A program made the translations under genes and the position numbers. This document shows, piece after piece, positions 5,866 through 12,886 of a DNA stretch of 16,285 bases. How positions within the stretch are numbered: the first letter of the stretch is position 1; each line of letters begins with the position of its first letter. Source of the stretch: an uncultured Veillonella sp. (lineage in GTDB: Bacteria; Bacillota; Negativicutes; Veillonellales; Veillonellaceae); assembly GCF_938010505.1 (NCBI RefSeq), contig NZ_CALLVP010000092.1, positions 1 to 16,285 on the forward strand. The letters are read 5' to 3'. Under the pieces are notes generated by a model, which saw only the letters and a program-made list of their open reading frames with translations, did no database searches and was not told the origin of the DNA.

Positions 5866-7128
5866 ATGAAAGTCCTTTACGATACTATTTTAAAAGCAAC
5901 ATATATAGGTCGCCCGAATCGTTTTGTGGTGACTTTAGATTTGAATGGTGAAAGTGTGCTTGCTCATTTGCCTAACCCAGGGCGTATGTGGGAGCTTTTA
6001 TTTACGGGTGTAACGATGTATATCGTGCCTCATGATAAGCCTGATGCAAAAACGAAATACCGCGTGGTAGGCATCGAGCGTGATGGCGTTGTGATTATGC
6101 TTGACACAAACTACAGCAACGATGTGGCGCAGCATTTAATCGAAAATAAACTGATCCCTGGTTGGGAGGAATGGCGCGTAGTCAGACGGGAGTATACGGT
6201 TAAACTACACGGTACATCTTCCCGTTTTGACTTACTCCTTACCAATGATAAGGGCGATGAGTTCTTGCTAGAGGTTAAGTCCTGTACCCTGTTCTCCAAG
6301 ACGGGAGCCATGTTCCCTGATGCGATTACAGAGCGAGGCCGCAAGCATTTATTGCATCTGAAAGAATTACAAAACGAAGGTTACCACACAGGCGTTCTAT
6401 TCCTTGTACAATGGGACCAAGCGCAGTGGTTCTTGCCAGATTATCATACGGATTTGGAATTTGCCAAAACCTTTAAAGAGGTGGCACCTTCGTTAGATTG
6501 GAAAGCCGTTGCTGTGGCGTGGAATGAGACTTTCACTATGCCTACGGTGACACATGAATGTTCCTATCCTAGTAGTATTCTCGATATAGAGGCTCATGAT
6601 AGTGGCGTGTATGTGATGGTCATGCACCTCGATCACGATCTAGATCTCGAAATCGGTTCTAAAGGGATAATGCATTTCAAATCTGGTTATTATATGTACG
6701 TTGGTTCTGCGAAGGCAAATTTAACAAAACGTATTGAACGTCATAAACGAAAACGGAAGAAAATGCACTGGCATTTAGATTACTTCCGCGGTCACTGTGA
6801 AATGATAGCGGGCTTGCCGATTCGTACTAGTGGGCGGCCGCAGGCTATGACAATTTCTGCTCAGGAACGGCGTAAAGGTAAATTCTCTGACGATGACTTG
6901 GCTGCTCGTGAAAGCGCAGATGTAGATTTAACTAAAATTGACGTAGAATGTGCTCTCGCTGATGCGGTGCGAGCTATTGCGGAATGGAATGTACCGAACT
7001 TTGGGTGCAGCGATTGTGACTGCAACAGTCATCTATTCGGAATGAGCGAAAATCCGATACATCATAGGGGATTTATGAACGTGATAGAGGATTTTCGAAT
7101 GAATCAATTGGATGTGCTAGTTAAGTGA
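5866..7128 (+). CDS. sfsA: SfsA nuclease fused to DUF123 GIY-YIG-like domain
   Basis: Seen: 420 residues in two domains. Residues 1 to about 228 are SfsA: RPNRFVV (16-22), AHLPNPGRMWELL (33-45), the nuclease-type core SSRFDLLLTN with D122, FLLEVKSCTL with E136 and K138, and MFPDAITERGRKHLLHL (149-165). Residues about 246-392 are DUF123, a GIY-YIG-related domain: GVYVMVM, GYYMYVGSA (274-282), RIERHKRKRKKMHWHLDYF (289-307), ECALADAV and FGCSDCDCNSHLF (379-391). ATG 5866 has TAGGAG 5 bases before it. Family knowledge: SfsA is a nucleic-acid-binding nuclease, first named for maltose metabolism in E. coli; DUF123 also occurs fused to endonuclease III in other microbes. The fusion suggests a nucleic-acid repair or processing role. 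About 35 extra residues (325-358) sit inside the DUF123 domain. Confidence 0.9.
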   Translation: MKVLYDTILKATYIGRPNRFVVTLDLNGESVLAHLPNPGRMWELLFTGVTMYIVPHDKPDAKTKYRVVGIERDGVVIMLDTNYSNDVAQHLIENKLIPGWEEWRVVRREYTVKLHGTSSRFDLLLTNDKGDEFLLEVKSCTLFSKTGAMFPDAITERGRKHLLHLKELQNEGYHTGVLFLVQWDQAQWFLPDYHTDLEFAKTFKEVAPSLDWKAVAVAWNETFTMPTVTHECSYPSSILDIEAHDSGVYVMVMHLDHDLDLEIGSKGIMHFKSGYYMYVGSAKANLTKRIERHKRKRKKMHWHLDYFRGHCEMIAGLPIRTSGRPQAMTISAQERRKGKFSDDDLAARESADVDLTKIDVECALADAVRAIAEWNVPNFGCSDCDCNSHLFGMSENPIHHRGFMNVIEDFRMNQLDVLVK

Positions 7129-7341
7129 TTGTTGTTAATGGCGAATAACCGAAAATAGTATGGATGGGGCCCGAATACAAATCTGCTAGATTGTTAAAAA
7201 AGGGATTCCCTTATCTCTTCGCTCCAAAGCGAGCTAAGTCGCTCATCAATAAGGGAATCCCTTTTTATAACGTTATATGTGAATTCGTCCCATCCATACC
7301 TATGTTTTCTATTAACTAGTTGCTTCGACCATTAACAACAA
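7129..7341. repeat. 213-bp nested palindrome after sfsA (element E1)
   Basis: Three nested perfect arm pairs start at the base after the sfsA stop codon: TTGTTGTTAATGG (7129-7141) with 7329-7341, GTATGGATGGG (7158-7168) with 7289-7299 (plus CGAAT 7172-7176 with ATTCG 7283-7287), and an 18-bp innermost pair 7197-7214 with 7249-7266. As RNA it would fold into one long interrupted rod. It may be a mobile MITE-like element, a 3' UTR structure or both; there are no transposase remnants. Confidence 0.75.
7197..7266. terminator. 18-bp stem, two-way terminator core of E1
   Basis: AAAAAGGGATTCCCTTAT (7197-7214) pairs perfectly with 7249-7266, ending in TTTTT on either strand. The 34-base loop carries its own hairpin TCGCT-CCAA-AGCGA (7219-7232) and the sequence GAGCTAAGTCG (7231-7241), which is shared with the loop of the element at 11452-11514. 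It is well placed to end the sfsA transcript. Confidence 0.75.
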
Positions 7342-7345
7342 AAGC

Positions 7346-7388
7346 CCTTTTCCTTTCGCATGGGGCGAGGCCCCTGATTGGGAAAAGG
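7346..7388 (+). terminator. hairpin 7346-7388
   Basis: CCTTTTCC (7346-7353) pairs with GGAAAAGG (7381-7388), and inside it GGGGC-GAG-GCCCC (7362-7374) forms a strong small hairpin. There is no T-run after it, so its role as a terminator is doubtful; it may protect or separate transcripts between E1 and the next gene. Confidence 0.4.
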
Positions 7389-7497
7389 CAGTGAAGTAGA
7401 GTATCAACAATTAGCTAAATTTATGAATGATTGTATTTATATATTTGATAGTAAGATTTGATACGTGACGGATTATTGGGGAGAGGTGTGGTTGTGT

Positions 7498-8301
7498 ATG
7501 AGGTTGTTTAGGTATGTGTTGTTAGTTGTGGTGTGTATTTATAGTGTTGTGTTGAGTGGTTGTTCTTTCATTTGGACGACGGAGAATGGTGATCCTGCTA
7601 CACCAGAGGATATCAAGTCTAGCGTGGAGAAGGAGTTTTCGGTTGTGCATCCGAATCTTGTTCTCCAGTCGTCTGTGGTAGAGAAGGAGAAGCCATTCCA
7701 GCGAAATGTGTATGTGTTTTATGATGAAAGTAATGGTATTTCCTTTACTACAAATTCTGTAGTAAAGCGACCAACCTTGCCGGCCCCTGGTGGCGAGCGA
7801 AAAAATGATGCGGACTTTGCGTATTCACAAGCGTATTTAGTTCATTTGAATGGTTCGTTAGTGGAGCGTGCTAAGCAGTATGGCATGCGGATGGCGACGC
7901 ACGAGGAAGCCTTGGAGTTAGCTAAGTCTAAAGCGACACGTGTGGCAGGTACTAATAAGATATCTTTATTCACATATGATGAGATTATCTTTGTAGACGA
8001 ATCTGTAAAGGGTAAAGATATTCTAACCTTTATGAAATCTATATATAGTCTGTATAAACCGCAAGACAACCCAGCGTTATTGCACCCTCCTTCTGATAGA
8101 AGCGTAGGCTTTTATTATCTACCAAAAGGAGAAGCGGACAAAACAAAAGCTAAGTATTTGATCGCCTTTCGATTTATGGCAAAAAATGATTGGAAAGAAA
8201 CCATGCTAACAGGCATTGGTAGTACTGGTAATGACACTTCGGCTGTAGAACGAGATTTTGTTAGCATTTTAGATCATATGATACAACATGTGGCTCATTA
8301 A
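7498..8301 (+). CDS. uncharacterised lipoprotein
   Basis: I do not recognise the family. Seen: 267 residues; a lipoprotein signal MRLFRYVLLVVVCIYSVVLSGC with lipobox LSGC (Cys22), then a soluble part with no membrane segment. Visible motifs include NVYVFYDESNGISFTTN, DADFAYSQAYLVHL, MATHEEALELAKS and FYYLPKGE. ATG 7498 is chosen as it opens the lipoprotein signal; TTG 7492 is nearer the GGGGAGAGG ribosome-binding site and is an alternative. The first 100 bases are almost free of C and rich in TG, unlike gyrA beside it. It stands alone between the E1 palindrome and gyrA; no clear terminator separates it from gyrA. It is exported and anchored to a membrane, with unknown function. Confidence 0.8.
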   Translation: MRLFRYVLLVVVCIYSVVLSGCSFIWTTENGDPATPEDIKSSVEKEFSVVHPNLVLQSSVVEKEKPFQRNVYVFYDESNGISFTTNSVVKRPTLPAPGGERKNDADFAYSQAYLVHLNGSLVERAKQYGMRMATHEEALELAKSKATRVAGTNKISLFTYDEIIFVDESVKGKDILTFMKSIYSLYKPQDNPALLHPPSDRSVGFYYLPKGEADKTKAKYLIAFRFMAKNDWKETMLTGIGSTGNDTSAVERDFVSILDHMIQHVAH

Positions 8302-8340
8302 ATAAGAGATAGAGGTTACTATATTTTATAGAATTAATTA

Positions 8341-8368
8341 CAGTTGGGCAACAGGTGTACAATTGGGC
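8341..8368 (+). repeat. direct repeat CARTTGGGC
   Basis: CAGTTGGGC (8341-8349) and CAATTGGGC (8360-8368) are 19 bases apart, about 55-80 bases upstream of the gyrA -10. They could be a direct-repeat binding site for a regulator of gyrA. They are short and may be chance. Confidence 0.25.
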
Positions 8369-8418
8369 CATGTAATGGGAAGGAACTTTTACAAAATATA
8401 GCGTTATATACGCAAAAA

Positions 8419-8427
8419 TGCTATAAT
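8419..8427 (+). promoter_or_regulatory. extended -10 promoter of gyrA
   Basis: TGCTATAAT (8419-8427) is a perfect extended -10 about 45 bases before the gyrA start; GCGTTATATACGC (8401-8413) just upstream has GCGT/ACGC arms where the -35 should be. The -35 is poor, as is common with TGn extension. Confidence 0.5.
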
Positions 8428-8471
8428 TATATGATGAATTAGTATCAGTGTTAGTAAAATGAGGTGAGATT

Positions 8472-10943
8472 GTGGCAGACCAACAATGGTCCCACGGGAA
8501 TATTCATCCCGTTCAGATTGATAAAGAAATGAAGAATGCGTACATCGACTACGCGATGTCCGTAATCGTTATGCGCGCTCTTCCAGATGTGCGCGATGGC
8601 TTGAAACCGGTGCATCGTCGTATTTTGTACGCGATGCACGAAACAGGCATGACGCCAAATAAACCGTATAAGAAATCCGCTCGTATCGTCGGTGACGTAC
8701 TCGGTAAGTATCATCCGCATGGTGATAGCTCCGTTTATGATGCGACGGTTCGTTTGGCGCAGGATTTCAATACGCGCTACCTTTTGGTAGACGGTCACGG
8801 TAACTTTGGTTCCATCGACGGCGATAGTGCCGCTGCGATGCGTTATACCGAAGTACGTATGGCGAAGATTACAACAGAAATGCTTGCCGATATCGACAAG
8901 GAAACTGTTGATTTCATGCCGAACTATGATGAAAGCTTGCAAGAACCAACAGTATTGCCAGCGAAGATTCCAAATCTTCTCATCAATGGTTCCAGCGGTA
9001 TCGCCGTAGGGATGGCGACAAATATTCCACCACATAACCTCAACGAGGTGTGTAATGGTCTTACTATGCTCATCGACAATCCAGAGGTAACTGTGGAAGA
9101 ATTGATGACGCAAATCAAAGGCCCAGACTTCCCGACTGGGGCGCTCATTTTGGGCCGAGATGGCATCAAAAAAGCGTACTCCATAGGTCGTGGTAGCGTT
9201 AAAATGCGTGCTCGTGCAACCATCGAAGAGATGTCCAAGGGCAAGCATAAAATCGTAGTGACTGAGATTCCGTACCAAGTTAATAAGGCTCGCGTTATTG
9301 AAACCATTGCGAACTTGAGCCGTGACAAGGTTATCGATGGCATCACAGCGCTTCGCGATGAATCTGACCGTCAAGGTATGCGCATCGTTATCGAATTGCG
9401 TGCTGATGTGCAACCAGATATTGTTCTTAACAAATTATATAAACACACTCAACTTCAAGAATCTTTCGGCGTGATCATGCTGGCCCTCGTGGATGGTCAT
9501 CCTCGCGTATTGAATTTGAAAGAAGTATTGGGTTATTACTTAGATCACCGCCTCGATGTAATCGTACGCCGTACTCAATTCGAGCTTAACAAAGCCGAAG
9601 CGCGTGCACACATCTTGGAAGGTTTATTGATCGCTCTCGATCACATCGATGAAGTTATCGCTACAATCCGCAGTTCTCAAACTGACGAAATTGCACGTAA
9701 CGCATTGATGCAAAAATTCGGGCTTTCAGAAAAACAAGCGGTAGCCATCCTCGACATGCGTTTACGTCGTTTAACAGGCTTGGAACGCGAGAAAATCGAA
9801 GACGAATACAAGGAATTGTTGGCATTGATCGAAGATTTGAAAGCTATCTTGGCTAGCGAAGCGCGTCAACGTCAAATCATCAAAGACGAACTCGATGATA
9901 TGAAGAAAAAATACGGCGACCCTCGTCGTTCTGAAATCACGATCGATACGTCCGACCTTGATGTAGAAGACCTCATCGCTGACGAAGAGATGGTTATTAC
10001 CTTGACTAAACAAGGTTACATCAAACGAATGAACGCGAACGTATATCGCAACCAACATAAAGGCGGCGCTGGCGTTATCGGCATGAAGACGAAGGAAGAC
10101 GATTATGTAACGCAAATTATGCATGTTCGCACGCATAATACATTGCTATTCTTCACGTCTACAGGTCGTACTTACCGTTTGAAAGCGTATGAAGTGCCAG
10201 AAGCAGGTACACGTAATTCTCGTGGCACCGCAATGGTTAACGTATTGCCACTCGCTGTAGGCGAATCCGTTACGACTATGATTGACCTTGAACGCGTCCA
10301 TGAAGACGTAAACTTATTCATGGTAACCGAGTTCGGCGTTGTAAAACGTACAGCTATCGAAGAATACCGCAACATCCGTCGTTCTGGGCTCAATGCGATT
10401 AACCTCGACGAAGGGGATCACTTGATTTCCGTCAACGTAACGACTGGCAAGCAAGACATCTTGATTGGTACTAAATTGGGTATCGCTATTCGCTTCAGCG
10501 AAAACGATGTGCGTCTCATGAAACGTGCGGCTCACGGCGTGCGCGGCATTAAACTCAATGCAGGCGACGTGGTTGTAGGCGCTGGTGTTCTTAATAATGA
10601 TGAAAGCGAAGCACAAGTGTTTACTATTTCCGAAGAAGGATTCGGTAAGCGCAATGATGCAGAAGCTTACACATTGCAAAAACGCGGTGGTAAAGGCTCT
10701 AAGAACTTCAAGATTACGAACAAAACAGGCGACGTAGTGGCCGTAGAGGTTGTTCATAATGATGACGAAGTCATGCTTATCTCTGAGCAAGGCAAAATTA
10801 TCCGCTTCAACATGAACGACATCGCTGTGAAGAAAGGCAAAGCTATTTCTGGTGTGAAAACACAAAACCTCGACGAAGGCGATAAAGTAGCTAGTATTGC
10901 TGTTATTCCTGGCGCTGAAATCGAAGAAGAAGTAGAAGAATAA
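8472..10943 (+). CDS. gyrA: DNA gyrase subunit A
   Basis: Seen: 823 residues. Start GTG 8472 with GAGGTGA just upstream. The breakage-reunion domain is intact: RALPDVRDGLKPVHRRILYAM (35-55), the helix YHPHGDSSVYDATVRLAQ (80-97) and catalytic Tyr125 in RYTE. Further on come the coiled-coil (KAEARAHILEGLLIALDHIDE) and six-bladed C-terminal domain, which contains the gyrase-specific GyrA box QKRGGKG at 736-742; ParC lacks this box, so the call is gyrA, not parC. The acidic tail ends EIEEEVEE. Role: with GyrB it introduces negative supercoils using ATP. gyrB is not in the window, so gyrA is separate here. The quinolone-determining residues S86 and D90 (E. coli S83, D87) are the susceptible forms. 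Confidence 0.98.
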   Translation: MADQQWSHGNIHPVQIDKEMKNAYIDYAMSVIVMRALPDVRDGLKPVHRRILYAMHETGMTPNKPYKKSARIVGDVLGKYHPHGDSSVYDATVRLAQDFNTRYLLVDGHGNFGSIDGDSAAAMRYTEVRMAKITTEMLADIDKETVDFMPNYDESLQEPTVLPAKIPNLLINGSSGIAVGMATNIPPHNLNEVCNGLTMLIDNPEVTVEELMTQIKGPDFPTGALILGRDGIKKAYSIGRGSVKMRARATIEEMSKGKHKIVVTEIPYQVNKARVIETIANLSRDKVIDGITALRDESDRQGMRIVIELRADVQPDIVLNKLYKHTQLQESFGVIMLALVDGHPRVLNLKEVLGYYLDHRLDVIVRRTQFELNKAEARAHILEGLLIALDHIDEVIATIRSSQTDEIARNALMQKFGLSEKQAVAILDMRLRRLTGLEREKIEDEYKELLALIEDLKAILASEARQRQIIKDELDDMKKKYGDPRRSEITIDTSDLDVEDLIADEEMVITLTKQGYIKRMNANVYRNQHKGGAGVIGMKTKEDDYVTQIMHVRTHNTLLFFTSTGRTYRLKAYEVPEAGTRNSRGTAMVNVLPLAVGESVTTMIDLERVHEDVNLFMVTEFGVVKRTAIEEYRNIRRSGLNAINLDEGDHLISVNVTTGKQDILIGTKLGIAIRFSENDVRLMKRAAHGVRGIKLNAGDVVVGAGVLNNDESEAQVFTISEEGFGKRNDAEAYTLQKRGGKGSKNFKITNKTGDVVAVEVVHNDDEVMLISEQGKIIRFNMNDIAVKKGKAISGVKTQNLDEGDKVASIAVIPGAEIEEEVEE

Positions 10944-10972
10944 TATAAAATACTATATATTAAGTAACTGTG

Positions 10973-10995
10973 GGCGACCATCCTAGATGGTCGCC
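10973..10995 (+). other. strong hairpin between gyrA and next gene
   Basis: GGCGACCATC (10973-10982) and GATGGTCGCC (10986-10995) form a perfect 10-bp stem with a CTA loop. No T-run follows: TCTAGTGTTGAGGAG comes next, holding the ribosome-binding site of the following gene. It may be an attenuator, a 3' stabiliser of gyrA mRNA or a weak terminator. Confidence 0.6.
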
Positions 10996-11017
10996 TCTAG
11001 TGTTGAGGAGTTTGAAA

Positions 11018-11389
11018 ATGAAAAAATGGCTAGCTGCTATGTTTGCAGCAGGAGTTTTCTTTGTAGCTGGCTTTGGTCAAGCTAGTGCTGCTGACTGGTA
11101 CTATATCGATGCTGATGCTGACGATGCGGCATGGTTTATTGACAACTCTTCTGTATATAAAACAGATGATGCGGCGACAGTGCTCGTTAAAATCAACAAT
11201 GTAGAAGGTTTCACATATATCTACACAGTACGAATCGACCGCAAAGAAAAAACATGGACAGAACTTGATACAACAGTATATAGCAATGCTGGTGTAGCGT
11301 TATTGTCCAGTAAAGAAGCACAAAAACCTACGAAAATTGAATCGGATACCATGGGGGCAGAAGTTATGCAGGCCCTATGGGGTAAATAA
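11018..11389 (+). CDS. small secreted protein, paralogue A
   Basis: I do not recognise an established family. Seen: 123 residues; signal peptide MKKWLAAMFAAGVFFVAGFGQASA, then a mature domain starting ADWYYIDADADDAAWFIDNSSV, with VLVKINNVEGFTYIYTV, a TTVYSNAGV segment and a C-terminal QALWGK. ATG 11018 has GAGGAG (11005-11010) 7 bases upstream. The same pattern (xWY, WxIDNxSV, EGxxYI, LWGK ending) occurs in the protein at 12887-13260, so the two are paralogues. The W, aromatic and IDxxSI-like pattern is loosely like surface-adhesin-E-type domains, but this is weak. It is probably periplasmic or surface-exposed. It follows gyrA after a hairpin but has its own start signals; a separate promoter was not clearly seen. 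Confidence 0.8.
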   Translation: MKKWLAAMFAAGVFFVAGFGQASAADWYYIDADADDAAWFIDNSSVYKTDDAATVLVKINNVEGFTYIYTVRIDRKEKTWTELDTTVYSNAGVALLSSKEAQKPTKIESDTMGAEVMQALWGK

Positions 11390-11570
11390 TCCAACAATTT
11401 AATAGTAGCTGATATTCGCTCTGTCTATTTAGATATTCAGAATGTATAAGTAGCCCCGAACTATCCTGAAAGCCTCCATAGTGACCTAAGTCGTTTTCAG
11501 AACAGTTCGGGGCTTTCTATATCATTAGTACTCTTACAGGGCGAATATCAGCTTTCAAATCCGTTGGATT
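11388..11570. repeat. 183-bp nested palindrome (element E2)
   Basis: Nested arms begin in the stop codon of paralogue A: AATCCAAC (11388-11395) with GTTGGATT (11563-11570); AGCTGATATTCGC (11407-11419) with GCGAATATCAGCT (11541-11553), extendable to 18 pairs with one wobble; and AGCCCCGAACT (11452-11462) with 11504-11514. The layout mirrors element E1 at 7129-7341: arms beginning at a stop codon, a long interrupted stem and a terminator-like core. The arm sequences of E1 and E2 are unrelated. Confidence 0.75.
11452..11516 (+). terminator. core hairpin of E2
   Basis: AGCCCCGAACT (11452-11462) pairs with AGTTCGGGGCT (11504-11514), with an inner CTGAAA (11466-11471) pairing TTTCAG (11495-11500); TTTCTA follows. 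The loop carries TCCATAGTGACCTAAGTCG (11475-11493), nearly the same as the loop of the core hairpin at 7197-7266. A plausible terminator of paralogue A, with a short T-run. Confidence 0.6.
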
Positions 11571-11600
11571 ACACAAGATAGAGAAATAGAGAATTATTTA

Positions 11601-11650
11601 TTCCCTTATTTTATGGTATAATTTAAGGGAATAGTTTTGTTTATAAGGGA
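11601..11650 (+). promoter_or_regulatory. fic promoter with three half-sites
   Basis: TGGTATAAT (11614-11622) is a perfect extended -10. It is flanked by TTCCCTTA (11601-11608) and TAAGGGAA (11624-11631), perfect reverse complements, and a third TAAGGGA (11644-11650) follows exactly 20 bases after the second. A protein bound here would block the -10, so repression, perhaps by the gene's own winged-helix-like end, is likely. Confidence 0.55.
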
Positions 11651-11674
11651 TTAGAGCGGAATGGAGGTGTGCGT

Positions 11675-12718
11675 ATGCGTGGTTTTGAGTATGGTCAGAT
11701 TCAATCTTTGTCGTGGGATATGGATATTTTGAGTCTTATTGCGGGGATTTATCGGGCAAATGGCAAGGAGGAGGTTTTGCTTTCACAGAGTCCTGCTATA
11801 GTAGACTCGCTTGTGGAGTTGGCAAAGGTACAGAGTACAGAGGCTTCAAATGCGATTGAAGGGATTGTGACGACGAGTACTCGCCTCCGGCAGTTAGTGG
11901 CTGACAAGACGACACCTCGTAATCGAGATGAGCAGGAAATCATGGGATATCGTGATGCATTGAATGTTATCCATGAGAGTTATGATTCCATATCGTTGTC
12001 TCGGAACCATATTTTGCAGTTGCACAAGATTTTGTATAATTACCAGTTTAATGCACGTGGTGGGCAGTTAAAGAGCGTACAGAATTATATTAGTGCCACA
12101 TATCCGAATGGGCATACTGAGGTCTTGTTTACTCCGTTGGCTCCTTATGAAACAGCTGAGGCTTTAGATCAGATTTGTGCGGAATATAATCGGACTGTAG
12201 GAAATGGCGAGGTGGAACCACTCCTAGCGATTCCTATATTTATTCATGACTTTTTATGTATTCACCCATTTAATGATGGAAACGGTCGTATGAGTCGATT
12301 GTTGACAACGTTATTGTTATATCGTAGTGGTTTTATGGTTGGTAAATATGTGTCCTTAGAGGCTAAAATCGCAGCAAATAAGGACATGTATTATGCGGCT
12401 TTACGCGAGTCTAGTGATGCGTGGTATGGTGAAAGCTCCTGCCCTAGGGCTTTCATTCGGTATTGGTTACAAATGCTATTAGCCGCTTATCATGACTTTG
12501 AGGACCGTAGTGCTTTGATAGTAAATAGTGGTTCTGCGATGAATCAGGTGCAAGCTGCCATCGATAGGCATTTAGGGACTTTCACAAAGCAAGATATTAG
12601 AGAATGGTGTCCAAATATCAGCGATAGTGCTATTGAAGGAGCAATACGTTCTCTTGTAAAGGCTGATCGTATTCAGCGTAAGGGTGGCGGCCGTTCGACC
12701 TATTATGTGAAGCTTTAA
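11675..12718 (+). CDS. class II Fic family protein (AMP-transferase type)
   Basis: Seen: 347 residues. The N-terminal helix holds the inhibitory motif S58-NAI-E62-G63 ([S/T]xxxE[G/N]), typical of class II Fic proteins that carry their own antitoxin-like helix. The catalytic motif is intact: H197-PFNDGNGR-MSR (197-208). C-terminal residues about 300-347 look like a winged helix (TFTKQDIREWCPNISDSAIEGAIRSL, then RKGGGRSTYY). ATG 11675 has GGAGG 7 bases upstream; GTG 11669 is less likely. Family knowledge: Fic enzymes attach AMP (sometimes other phosphate groups) to target proteins, and the inhibitory Glu holds them in check. The target is unknown. Base use, richer in T and poorer in C than gyrA or hydA, and its place between two paralogous genes suggest insertion by transfer. 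Confidence 0.92.
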   Translation: MRGFEYGQIQSLSWDMDILSLIAGIYRANGKEEVLLSQSPAIVDSLVELAKVQSTEASNAIEGIVTTSTRLRQLVADKTTPRNRDEQEIMGYRDALNVIHESYDSISLSRNHILQLHKILYNYQFNARGGQLKSVQNYISATYPNGHTEVLFTPLAPYETAEALDQICAEYNRTVGNGEVEPLLAIPIFIHDFLCIHPFNDGNGRMSRLLTTLLLYRSGFMVGKYVSLEAKIAANKDMYYAALRESSDAWYGESSCPRAFIRYWLQMLLAAYHDFEDRSALIVNSGSAMNQVQAAIDRHLGTFTKQDIREWCPNISDSAIEGAIRSLVKADRIQRKGGGRSTYYVKL

Positions 12719-12774
12719 GACTCGGGTCCAATGGTTAGATACGATAGCCTAATCATTACATTAATTGTTACGCT

Positions 12775-12801
12775 AATAATTAATCTCCACGCCTAATTAT
12801 T
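12775..12801 (+). repeat. AT-rich inverted repeat after fic
   Basis: AATAATTA (12775-12782) pairs perfectly with TAATTATT (12794-12801) over an 11-base loop. The 168-base gap between fic and the next gene holds this, a TATACT box at 12842-12847 and little else. A terminator role for the repeat is possible but it lacks a T-run. Confidence 0.35.
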
Positions 12802-12841
12802 GAGCAGGTTTATTTTTCATACAATATTTAGTTTTTCCTTA

Positions 12842-12847
12842 TATACT
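12842..12847 (+). promoter_or_regulatory. possible -10 of paralogue B
   Basis: TATACT lies 40 bases before the paralogue B start codon, within ATATAC-TAGTTT-GTATAT, a 6-bp inverted repeat (12841-12858). The -35 is poor. Confidence 0.3.
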
Positions 12848-12886
12848 AGTTTGTATATTTTTGTATTTTCTTTGAGAGGTATTATT

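Noticed and set aside
7129..7388. Insertion sequence
   Set aside because: The inverted repeats enclose no open reading frame for a transposase, and no target-site duplication was obvious.
8451..9413. A 320-codon open frame on the minus strand
   Set aside because: It lies wholly opposite gyrA, whose conserved motifs are clear in the plus-strand frame; the antisense frame is a codon-bias shadow with no recognisable domain.
8472..10943. parC instead of gyrA
   Set aside because: The GyrA box QKRGGKG is present at 736-742.
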